Source of the DNA: Eubacteriales bacterium
GTDB taxonomy: Bacteria; Bacillota; Clostridia; Lachnospirales; Lachnospiraceae
Length of the DNA stretch: 12,620 bases
Direction: 5' to 3'
Assembly (NCBI GenBank): GCA_030536565.1
Contig: JAUNPT010000061.1
Location: 1 to 12,620 of the forward strand
Shown here piece after piece: positions 7,074 to 12,620 of this stretch. The translations under genes were made by a program, and so were the position numbers. The notes beneath the pieces were generated by a model. The model saw only the letters and a program-made list of their open reading frames with translations, was not told the DNA's origin and searched no databases. Every line of letters starts with the position of its first letter. Positions within the stretch are counted from its first letter, which is position 1.

Positions 7074-8468
7074 CTAGATTCCCTCATCCATTTCTTTTAT
7101 ATGTTCAATCTTATCTTCCTTAAATTCGTAATCCTTTCCCGGAAGAATTGCATTTAACAAAATACCCGCAATTGCAGCAATTGCGATTCCTGAAAGAGTA
7201 ATGGTGAAATCTCCTGCGCTAAAGACAATACCTGATGAGATTACACTTTCGCCTGCTGCATTATATACTGACTGATATTCAATTCCAATTGCAGATACTA
7301 AAATTACAGCCGCAACAATAAGATTCCTGCTTTTTGCAAAGTCAACCCTGTTCTCAACAACATTTCTGACACCGATTGCAGAAATCATTCCATAAAGAAT
7401 AAGTGAAACACCGCCTATAATTGCTGACGGAATTGAGCTTACAACTGCAGAGAACTTGGGAGAAAATGAAAGAATAACTGCAATACATGCTGCTATTCTC
7501 ATTACTACAGGGTCATATACCTTTGACAATGCAAGTACACCTGTATTTTCACCATAAGTTGTATTAGCCGGCCCACCAAAAAAAGCTGAAAACGAGGTTG
7601 CAAGACCATCTCCAAGCAATGTTCTATGAAGCCCCGGATTGGCAATATAATTTTCGCCCGTTGTAGCTCCAATAGCTGAAATATCACCTACATGCTCCAT
7701 CATTGTTGCAAGTGCAATTGGAACAATAGTAATGACTGCACTTAAATCAAATTTCGCAAAATTAGCTGAATTTAGTGGAAGACCAACCCATGCGGCCTGG
7801 TTTACAGCTGTAAAATCGACCTTGCCTAAAGCAAGTGCAAGTCCATAAGAACCAAGAACTCCCAGCATAATAGGTATAATCTTAATCATTCCCACTCCCC
7901 ATATATTACATACTATAACAATAGCAACAGCAATTAATGCAAGAATCCAGTCTGTCTTGCAGTTATTGATTGCAGACGGTGCAAGAATCAAGCCGATTGC
8001 AATAATAATAGGCCCTGTAACTACCGGAGGGAAAAAACGCATAACCTTTTTAGCACCGAATAACTTAATTAGTGCCGCAACCACAAGATAAAGCAGACCT
8101 GCCACAAACACACCACCGCATGCATATGCCAGCTGTACAGGATCAGCCGCTCCATCTTTTAGTGGTGCTACTGCTGCATATCCCCCTAAAAACGCAAATG
8201 AAGACCCTAAGAATGCCGGCACTCTGCCCTTAGTAATTAAATGAAATAAAAGTGTTCCAAGACCTGCCATCAAAAGTGTTGTAGATACACTTAAGCCCGT
8301 AAGCAATGGCACCAGAACTGTCGCACCAAACATAGCAAATGTGTGCTGTAATCCCAGTAATAATGTTTTAGGGATACCTAACTGTTTTGCATCATAGATA
8401 CCCTCTCTGTTATGGTGTTCAAATGCTTTGGCACCATTTTTCTTTTTCATCTCTGAATCGCTGCTCAT
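7074..8468 (-). CDS. uraA: Uracil permease, NCS2 (nucleobase:cation symporter-2) family
   Basis: Inner-membrane proton symporter importing uracil for salvage. The 464-residue chain starts with a charged cytoplasmic tail of about 33 residues and then has many hydrophobic segments consistent with the 14-helix UraA fold. Family marks are QHTFAMFGATVLVP (41-54), MEHVGDISAIG with E258, and GPANTTYGENTGV with E307 and N308. The two glutamates match the uracil-binding pair of E. coli UraA (E241 and E290). The GPANTTYGENTG loop is characteristic of uracil rather than xanthine/urate members, so uracil is the likely substrate. AAGGAG lies 5 bases before the ATG. It has its own candidate promoter and a structured leader; no pyrR, upp or other pyrimidine gene is adjacent, so it looks like a one-gene unit between the Fe-S and sulfide blocks. 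Confidence 0.93.
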   Translation of the reverse strand: MSSDSEMKKKNGAKAFEHHNREGIYDAKQLGIPKTLLLGLQHTFAMFGATVLVPLLTGLSVSTTLLMAGLGTLLFHLITKGRVPAFLGSSFAFLGGYAAVAPLKDGAADPVQLAYACGGVFVAGLLYLVVAALIKLFGAKKVMRFFPPVVTGPIIIAIGLILAPSAINNCKTDWILALIAVAIVIVCNIWGVGMIKIIPIMLGVLGSYGLALALGKVDFTAVNQAAWVGLPLNSANFAKFDLSAVITIVPIALATMMEHVGDISAIGATTGENYIANPGLHRTLLGDGLATSFSAFFGGPANTTYGENTGVLALSKVYDPVVMRIAACIAVILSFSPKFSAVVSSIPSAIIGGVSLILYGMISAIGVRNVVENRVDFAKSRNLIVAAVILVSAIGIEYQSVYNAAGESVISSGIVFSAGDFTITLSGIAIAAIAGILLNAILPGKDYEFKEDKIEHIKEMDEGI

Positions 8469-8499
8469 GACCTCTCCTTTTCCCGTATAATCAATTCAT

Positions 8500-8550
8500 T
8501 TTAAGATATCGTGCAAAACCAGTATTTAATTTTTGCAAAATATTCTTAAA
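8500..8550 (-). promoter_or_regulatory. Hairpin in the uracil permease 5' leader
   Basis: 8500-8506 pairs with 8544-8550 (7 bp). After one bulged base, 8507-8509 pairs with 8540-8542, then a two-position internal loop, then 8512-8518 pairs with 8531-8537 (7 bp), closing a 12-base loop. The stem starts a few bases after the predicted transcription start and ends about 30 bases before the start codon. There is no U-tract after it, so it is not a terminator, and no sequence like a PyrR-binding loop is visible. Confidence 0.4.
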
Positions 8551-8568
8551 ATAATCTTAAACTGATTA

Positions 8569-8598
8569 ATTATAGTATGAAATAACAAGAAAAATCAA
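8569..8598 (-). promoter_or_regulatory. Candidate sigma-A promoter for the uracil permease gene
   Basis: A perfect -10 TATAAT (8569-8574, minus strand) lies 18 bases from TTGATT (8593-8598, 4 of 6 to the -35). The -35 starts just 5 bases past the iscU stop codon. The leader would be about 93 bases long. Confidence 0.6.
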
Positions 8599-8602
8599 GA
8601 GC

Positions 8603-9028
8603 TTATTCCTCATCATTGATATCTTCCTTTGGCTTCTTCAGTCCCTTAATTTCAATTCCGTTTTTCTCTGTATAATCCCACAGGGCAGCATGGATTGCTT
8701 CCTCTGCAAGAAGTGAACAATGCACTTTAACTGGTGGGAGCCCATCAAGTGCAGCCATAACTGCCCTATTTGTAACTTCCATTGCTTCATAAATTGTCTT
8801 TCCCTTTACAAGCTCTGTTGCCATGCTGCTTGTAGCAACCGCTGCCCCACAGCCAAATGTTTTAAACTTACACTCCCTAATTACCTTCGTATCCTCATCT
8901 ATATCAAGATACATTCTCATTATATCTCCACATTTAGCGTTGCCTACAGTCCCAACTCCGCTTGGATTCTCTATCTCTCCTACATTTCTTGGATTGCTGA
9001 AATGTTCCATAACTTTTTCACTATACAT
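8603..9028 (-). CDS. iscU: IscU/NifU-type Fe-S cluster assembly scaffold
   Basis: Scaffold on which IscS-derived sulfur and iron are assembled into [2Fe-2S] and [4Fe-4S] clusters before transfer to apoproteins. The 141-residue protein is a single NifU N-terminal domain. It has the three ligand cysteines C33 (in NAKCGD, with the conserved D35), C60 (in TFGCGA) and C104 (in VHCSLLAEEAI). MEHFSNPRNVG near the N-terminus is the usual opening. LPPVK at 97-101 is the motif recognised in E. coli by the chaperone HscA, although no hscA, hscB or fdx gene is nearby. SufU is less likely because SufU carries an insertion after the first conserved region and lacks LPPVK. The acidic tail (PKEDINDEE) is unremarkable. 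AAAGAGG precedes the ATG, 16 bases after the iscS stop, so it is probably translated from the iscS transcript. Confidence 0.94.
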   Translation of the reverse strand: MYSEKVMEHFSNPRNVGEIENPSGVGTVGNAKCGDIMRMYLDIDEDTKVIRECKFKTFGCGAAVATSSMATELVKGKTIYEAMEVTNRAVMAALDGLPPVKVHCSLLAEEAIHAALWDYTEKNGIEIKGLKKPKEDINDEE

Positions 9029-9044
9029 GATATATACCTCTTTT

Positions 9045-10229
9045 CTATAATTTATTTTCTGCCTGCTGTCTTACAAAATCTTCATACAATGGAGACATAT
9101 TTCTCAATCTTTCAATTATAACCTTGAGAACATCGACAGTATAATCCGCATCTTCAATTGTTGTATCTTCTGAAATTGTAATACGGAGCGAGCCATGAGC
9201 AATTTCATGCGGAAGTCCAATTGCCAGAAGCACATGAGAAGGGTCAAGCGAACCAGACGTACAGGCCGAACCACTTGATGCACATATACCTTTCTGATCA
9301 AGCATAATAAGCACCGACTCACCTTCTACAAAACGAAGACTGAAATTAACATTGTTAGAGAGCCTTTTTATCCTGTCTCCATTCAGCTTTGCAAATGGAA
9401 TTTCTTTGCTGATTCTATCTATAAAATGGTCTCTTACTCTGATTTCCTTTGCTATATTTTCACTCATAGCTTCATATGCAATGCTTGCCGCCTTAGACAT
9501 ACCTACAATTCCGGGGACATTTAAGGTACCTGCCCGTTTCCCGCGCTCCTGTGCACCGCCATGGATTAACGAGCCAATTTTAATCCTGTTGGAGACATAC
9601 AAAAATCCTATACCCTTAGGCCCGTGGAATTTGTGTCCGCTGGCACTCAGCATATCAATATTCATATCTTCTACATTTATCGGAACATGTCCAAATGCTT
9701 GTACTGCATCTGTGTGAAAAATAACACCATGCCTGTGTGCTGTTTCAGCCAGCTCTTTAACTGGCTCAATTGTTCCAATCTCATTGTTGGCAAACATTAT
9801 ACTTATAAGAATGGTATCAGGTCTTATCGCTCTTTCAAGTTCTTCAGGGCTTATAAGTCCGTTTTCATCTACATCAAGATAAGTGACATCAAACCCTTGC
9901 TTTTCAAGAAATTCACAAGTATGAAGAACTGCATGATGTTCTATTTTAGAGGTGATAATATGCTTACCCTTCGCCCTGCTGGCAGCCGCCGCTGCTTTTA
10001 AAGCCCAGTTATCTGCCTCGCTTCCTCCCCCAGTGAAATATATTTCATTTCCCTTTGCATGAATAAGAGCCGCCAGGGTATCCCTTGCCTCATCAACTAT
10101 ATTGTGGCTTTCCTGTGCAAAGCTGTACACACTGGATGGATTACTGTAATTTTCTATAAAATATGGCATCATTGCCTCTAATACTTCCGGTTTTACTGCA
10201 GTTGTTGCAGCATTATCTAAATAAATCAT
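9045..10229 (-). CDS. iscS: Cysteine desulfurase (IscS/NifS class)
   Basis: PLP enzyme that removes sulfur from L-cysteine, leaving alanine and an enzyme persulfide used for Fe-S clusters (through IscU) and tRNA thiolation (through MnmA). Numbering from the chosen start, IYLDNAATT (2-10) is the family N-terminus, SKIEHHAV (94-101) holds the cofactor-stacking histidine, K200 in SGHKFHGPKG is the PLP lysine, and C323 in SSGSACTSG is the persulfide cysteine on the long mobile loop typical of group I (IscS/NifS) enzymes rather than SufS. The 394-residue length fits. An upstream in-frame TTG at 10244 would add five residues, but AAAGGA at 10235-10240 is placed 5 bases before the ATG at 10229 and the MIYLDNAATT start is the family norm, so I chose the ATG. 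It has a strong promoter of its own after iscR and a foldable leader, and iscU follows. Confidence 0.95.
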   Translation of the reverse strand: MIYLDNAATTAVKPEVLEAMMPYFIENYSNPSSVYSFAQESHNIVDEARDTLAALIHAKGNEIYFTGGGSEADNWALKAAAAASRAKGKHIITSKIEHHAVLHTCEFLEKQGFDVTYLDVDENGLISPEELERAIRPDTILISIMFANNEIGTIEPVKELAETAHRHGVIFHTDAVQAFGHVPINVEDMNIDMLSASGHKFHGPKGIGFLYVSNRIKIGSLIHGGAQERGKRAGTLNVPGIVGMSKAASIAYEAMSENIAKEIRVRDHFIDRISKEIPFAKLNGDRIKRLSNNVNFSLRFVEGESVLIMLDQKGICASSGSACTSGSLDPSHVLLAIGLPHEIAHGSLRITISEDTTIEDADYTVDVLKVIIERLRNMSPLYEDFVRQQAENKL

Positions 10230-10234
10230 ATGCG

Positions 10235-10240
10235 TCCTTT
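10235..10240 (-). promoter_or_regulatory. Ribosome binding site fixing the iscS start
   Basis: AAAGGA on the minus strand with 5 bases to the ATG at 10227-10229. It overlaps the codons after the alternative TTG at 10244, which argues against that start. Confidence 0.7.
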
Positions 10241-10284
10241 CCAATAGAATTATATTCCATTAATCTCATCATTTCATATCGTTT

Positions 10285-10363
10285 TACTATGATTTATTTT
10301 TATAAAAAATGTACACGATTATTGAAGCTTTCCAATTTATCCTGCACATTTTAATTCATAGTA
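10285..10363 (-). ncRNA. Structured 5' leader of iscS (unassigned cis element)
   Basis: In the minus-strand transcript three nested helices can be drawn. The outer one pairs UACUAUGA (10363-10356) with UCAUAGUA (10292-10285), 8 bp. The middle one pairs AAAAUGUGCA (10352-10343) with UGUACAUUUU (10315-10306), 10 bp with one G:U. The inner hairpin AUUGGA-AAGC-UUCAAU (10336-10321) has 6 bp with one G:U and a 4-base loop. Both wobble positions are pairs only in the RNA of iscS, not in plus-strand RNA. The structure lies between the predicted start of transcription (near 10375) and the iscS ribosome site. It matches no riboswitch class I can name, and AT-rich DNA makes some pairing likely by chance. 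Confidence 0.4.
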
Positions 10364-10369
10364 TTTTGA

Positions 10370-10428
10370 TATGCTATATACATTATACATCTGCAAATCT
10401 TATTGTCAAGCAAATCTTATATAGCATA
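10370..10428. repeat. Composite repeat array around the iscS promoter
   Basis: A perfect 11-base inverted repeat, tatgctatata at 10370-10380 and tatatagcata at 10418-10428, brackets the whole -35/-10 region with 37 bases between arms. Inside it, gcaaatcttat occurs twice as a perfect direct repeat (10393-10403 and 10410-10420), offset by 17 bases and lying on both sides of the -35 hexamer; the second copy overlaps one inverted-repeat arm. The layout suggests a multi-site operator, with the adjacent iscR product the obvious candidate binder, but it does not resemble the E. coli IscR type 1 or type 2 sites. Confidence 0.65.
10382..10409 (-). promoter_or_regulatory. Strong sigma-A promoter for iscS-iscU
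   Basis: Both hexamers are perfect on the minus strand: TTGACA (10404-10409) and TATAAT (10382-10387), separated by 16 bases. It lies between the iscR stop codon (10434) and iscS, so iscSU can be expressed independently of the upstream HAD-mnmA-iscR transcript. The leader would be about 145 bases. Confidence 0.85.
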
Positions 10429-10433
10429 ATATC

Positions 10434-10865
10434 TCATATAACATAGTTATCACTTTTCTGCTGCTGCCATTCTACAAGGTCAGCAAGAGTAATATCATCA
10501 ACAACACTATTAATGGCATCATTAATTTTTTTCCAGACCAAAAATGTAACACAGCTCCCCTCTCTGGCACATTCCGAAGAATCTTCTACGCAGCTTACCG
10601 GTGCTAATGTTCCCTCTGTAAGCTTAAGAATCATACCGACTGTATATTCCTTTGGCTCCTTTCTAAGCATATATCCACCCTGTGCGCCGCGAATGCTTTT
10701 GACATATCCTGCTTTATTAAGTATCGAAATAATCTGTTCAAGATATTTGTCAGAAATCTCCTGTCTCTTAGCAATATCCTTCAAGCTAATCGCTTCTCCT
10801 GTGTTATGCATTGCAAGATCTAACATTAGACGCAGTGCATATCTGCCTTTAGTTGAAATCTTCAT
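10434..10865 (-). CDS. iscR: Rrf2-family Fe-S transcriptional regulator, IscR type
   Basis: Winged-helix regulator that probably senses Fe-S cluster status and controls the adjacent iscSU genes. The 143-residue protein opens with MKISTKGRYALRLMLDLA, and the helix-turn-helix spans about residues 27-60 (ISLKDIAKR to LNKAGYVKSIRG), followed by the wing GAQGGYML. Three cysteines, C92, C99 and C105, sit where IscR binds its [2Fe-2S] cluster, with spacing close to that of E. coli C92, C98 and C104. The N-terminus also resembles CymR, the cysteine-metabolism repressor that neighbours a cysteine desulfurase and mnmA in Bacillus subtilis. CymR, however, lacks this cysteine trio, so an Fe-S sensor is favoured. 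It follows mnmA by 20 bases (AGAGGA, 8 bases before ATG). Its stop codon is 5 bases from the repeat array over the iscS promoter, an arrangement suited to direct control of iscSU. Confidence 0.9.
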   Translation of the reverse strand: MKISTKGRYALRLMLDLAMHNTGEAISLKDIAKRQEISDKYLEQIISILNKAGYVKSIRGAQGGYMLRKEPKEYTVGMILKLTEGTLAPVSCVEDSSECAREGSCVTFLVWKKINDAINSVVDDITLADLVEWQQQKSDNYVI

Positions 10866-10885
10866 AAATAATTTCCTCTTTCCTC

Positions 10886-11956
10886 TTAAATGATAGTTCC
10901 CCCGCCAAGAACATGTTCCCCCTCATAAAGTACAAGTGCCTGTCCCGGAGTGACTGCTCTTTGTTTTTCATCAAATATGCATTCCAGCAAATCTCTGCCT
11001 GCCATTCTAATTGTACATGCTGCTCCCTGATGACTATAACGAATTTTTGCCATACATCTTAATTCACCATCAAGCTTTTCTATCCCCATAAAATTCAAAT
11101 GATTTGCATAAAGCTTTGGTGCAAATACATCATTATTTTCTCCTATTACAACCTCATTAGTTTCCGGTCTTATGGCAACCACAAAAACCGGATGCCCCAC
11201 GGCAAGTCCTAGGCCCTTTCTCTGCCCTACTGTATAGTGAATAATCCCCTGATGCTTTCCCAAAATATTCCCTTCCAAATCGACAAAATTCCCAGGGACT
11301 GCCTTATATCCAGTCTCTCTTTGAATATAACCCGCATAATCCTTATCCGGCACAAAACATATTTCCATGCTGTCTGGCTTATTAGCAACCGAAATTCCAA
11401 TTTTTTCAGCAATTGAACGAATTTCATCTTTAGTATAATCCCCAACGGGCATCAAAGTATGCGACAGCTGCTCCTGCGTCAGATTATACAGTGCATAAGT
11501 CTGATCTTTTTTTGCAGTAACTGAATTACGTATGGCAAAGCGCCCATTAGATAATTTTTCAACTCTTGCATAGTGCCCGGTCGCTATATAATCTGCACCG
11601 ATTTCCATGCTCCTTTTAAGAAGTGATTCCCACTTAACATAACGGTTACAGGCAATGCATGGGTTAGGCGTCCTGCCATTCTTGTACTCATCAACAAAAT
11701 AATCTATAACATTTTCCTTAAATTCTTTTTTAAAATTCATCACATAATAAGGTATTGCAAGCTTAGCTGCCACACGTCTTGCATCTTCAACCGCTGAATT
11801 TCCGCAGCAGCCATTATTTTCCTCTGTCTTACACAGCTCATTGTCCTGCCATATCTGCATAGTTACACCGACTACATCATATCCCTGCTCCTTTAAAAGA
11901 TATGCCGCAACAGAGGAATCTACTCCACCAGACATTCCAACAACAACCTTTTTCAT
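10886..11956 (-). CDS. mnmA: tRNA-specific 2-thiouridylase MnmA
   Basis: Adenylates U34 of tRNA-Lys, -Glu and -Gln and inserts sulfur to give 2-thiouridine. The sulfur comes ultimately from a cysteine desulfurase, likely the IscS encoded here. The 356-residue chain has the ATP pyrophosphatase loop SGGVDSS (9-15), the nucleophile C103 in CIACNRYVKWE, and the persulfide cysteine C200 in SMEICFVPDKDYAGY, equivalent to E. coli C102 and C199. YTVGQRKGLG in the central domain is also characteristic. Length is normal. GAGGA overlaps the TGA stop of the upstream HAD gene (TGAGGA), so the two are probably translationally coupled. No TusBCDE-type relay is visible, consistent with direct IscS-to-MnmA transfer as in Gram-positives; that last point is inference. 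Confidence 0.96.
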   Translation of the reverse strand: MKKVVVGMSGGVDSSVAAYLLKEQGYDVVGVTMQIWQDNELCKTEENNGCCGNSAVEDARRVAAKLAIPYYVMNFKKEFKENVIDYFVDEYKNGRTPNPCIACNRYVKWESLLKRSMEIGADYIATGHYARVEKLSNGRFAIRNSVTAKKDQTYALYNLTQEQLSHTLMPVGDYTKDEIRSIAEKIGISVANKPDSMEICFVPDKDYAGYIQRETGYKAVPGNFVDLEGNILGKHQGIIHYTVGQRKGLGLAVGHPVFVVAIRPETNEVVIGENNDVFAPKLYANHLNFMGIEKLDGELRCMAKIRYSHQGAACTIRMAGRDLLECIFDEKQRAVTPGQALVLYEGEHVLGGGTII

Positions 11957-11966
11957 ATACTAATCC

Positions 11967-12596
11967 TCATTTCATTAACTCATCTTTAATAACTTTATCT
12001 GCCTTCTTACTTATTTCTTTCCAAATATGGGCCGAATCTTCGTCATAAACCGCCGCAACCTTACAGCCCGCAGACTTTGCAGACTCTACTCCATGAATAA
12101 CGTCCTCATATACCCATGTTTCTTCCGGCTTAAAATTCATAAGCTCACATATTTTAATATAGCTTTCTTTATGCTTTTTATTAATACCTATATCATAGAC
12201 AGTAAAAATATTTTCGAAGCATTCAAAAACCCCAAGTCTTTTCATTGAGGATTCTGCACATTTTCTGTCAGATGTTGTAAAAATACACATTCTGCAGCCT
12301 TCGTCCCTTTTTTTCTTAAGAAATTCAATTACTCCTGGCTTAGGAGGAATGTCAACTGCATAATGATATTTAATAAGCTCAATCACTTCCTCTTTCATGT
12401 CCTCAGAAGTCATGTTTATATGGAATTTTTCAATAAAATATCTGGAGCTTTCATTTAAATCCATAGTATAAGTTATCTCATCGAAATTCTCCGGTATAGA
12501 AATTCCCTTGGAAATCAGATATTCTCTTGCCAGCCTTCTCCAATAAGGCATAGAATCCAATAAAGTACCATCCATATCAAATATATAATTAAGCAT
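11967..12596 (-). CDS. HAD-superfamily hydrolase, beta-phosphoglucomutase-like (subfamily IA)
   Basis: Probable small-molecule phosphatase or phosphomutase; the substrate cannot be told from sequence. The HAD motifs are complete: DMDGTLLD with nucleophile D7 and acid/base D9, FTTSD (106-110) as motif II, a lysine in NKKHKES (139-145) as motif III, and YEDVIHGVESAKSAG (163-177) with E164 and D165 as motif IV. The helical cap lies at about residues 15-80. The length of 209 residues is typical. An ATG at 12608 would add four residues but lacks a ribosome site; GGAG at 12603-12606 fits the ATG at 12596 with 6 bases of spacing, and MLNYIFDMDGTL is a standard start. The gene ends 10 bases before mnmA with the mnmA ribosome site overlapping its stop, so it belongs to the mnmA-iscR transcript. 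A functional tie to tRNA or Fe-S work is unproven. Confidence 0.88.
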   Translation of the reverse strand: MLNYIFDMDGTLLDSMPYWRRLAREYLISKGISIPENFDEITYTMDLNESSRYFIEKFHINMTSEDMKEEVIELIKYHYAVDIPPKPGVIEFLKKKRDEGCRMCIFTTSDRKCAESSMKRLGVFECFENIFTVYDIGINKKHKESYIKICELMNFKPEETWVYEDVIHGVESAKSAGCKVAAVYDEDSAHIWKEISKKADKVIKDELMK

Positions 12597-12602
12597 ATCA
12601 TT

Positions 12603-12606
12603 CTCC
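12603..12606 (-). promoter_or_regulatory. Ribosome binding site fixing the HAD gene start
   Basis: GGAG on the minus strand, 6 bases before the ATG at 12594-12596. The upstream ATG at 12608 has only GTATGTGCAAGA before it, with no Shine-Dalgarno match. Confidence 0.6.
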
Positions 12607-12620
12607 ATTCTTGCACATAC

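Noticed and set aside
8469..8602. PyrR attenuator or purine riboswitch before the uracil permease gene
   Set aside because: No PyrR-loop sequence, no terminator/antiterminator pair and no purine-riboswitch loop sequences were found.
10230..10244. TTG start for iscS adding five residues
   Set aside because: The AAAGGA site is positioned for the ATG at 10229, and family members begin directly at MIYLDNAATT-like sequence.
10370..10428. Classical IscR type 1 or type 2 binding site
   Set aside because: The CC/GG core spacing of the E. coli sites is absent; only the unassigned repeats are reported.
1665..12248. Numerous plus-strand and alternate-frame open frames of 60-150 codons
   Set aside because: They overlap well-recognised minus-strand genes, show low-complexity Ser/Phe/Leu-rich translations and no family motifs; they are antisense or out-of-frame shadows.

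Overview
The window is AT-rich and contains nothing but intact chromosomal housekeeping genes, all read from the minus strand. Protein flavour suggests an anaerobic member of the Bacillota, most likely Clostridia of the Lachnospiraceae type: a three-cysteine Rrf2 regulator next to mnmA, iscS and a NifU-like scaffold, plus a short clostridial-style ATP synthase subunit a. This placement is inferred from remembered family features, not from a search. No mobile element, CRISPR array, tRNA or rRNA was seen.

In transcription order (right to left) the first block is a HAD phosphatase, mnmA and iscR, spaced 10 and 20 bases apart and probably one operon whose promoter lies beyond the right edge. Next comes a 204-base gap holding the strongest promoter in the window, then iscS and iscU. 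These supply sulfur and Fe-S clusters: IscS takes sulfur from cysteine, IscU builds clusters, MnmA uses persulfide sulfur for 2-thiouridine in tRNA, and IscR probably reads cluster status. A uracil permease gene with its own promoter follows.

The second block is metY-cysK, two PLP enzymes that fix sulfide into homocysteine and cysteine, with a promoter before metY and a clear intrinsic terminator after cysK. The window is therefore centred on sulfur: cysteine is made in one block and consumed as sulfur donor in the other.

The third block is sbcD-sbcC (the bacterial Mre11-Rad50 pair), and the left edge cuts through the start of what looks like atpB.

No gap exceeds 300 bases; the longest is 219 bases (6855-7073). 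The unexplained signals are all in the gaps: a composite inverted-plus-direct-repeat array around the iscS promoter, a three-tier foldable iscS leader, a 72-base imperfect palindrome directly before sbcDC, a long hairpin after the permease gene, and smaller dyads in the permease and metY leaders. I did not find a clearly new protein system; the regulatory DNA/RNA around iscS is the best candidate for something undescribed.
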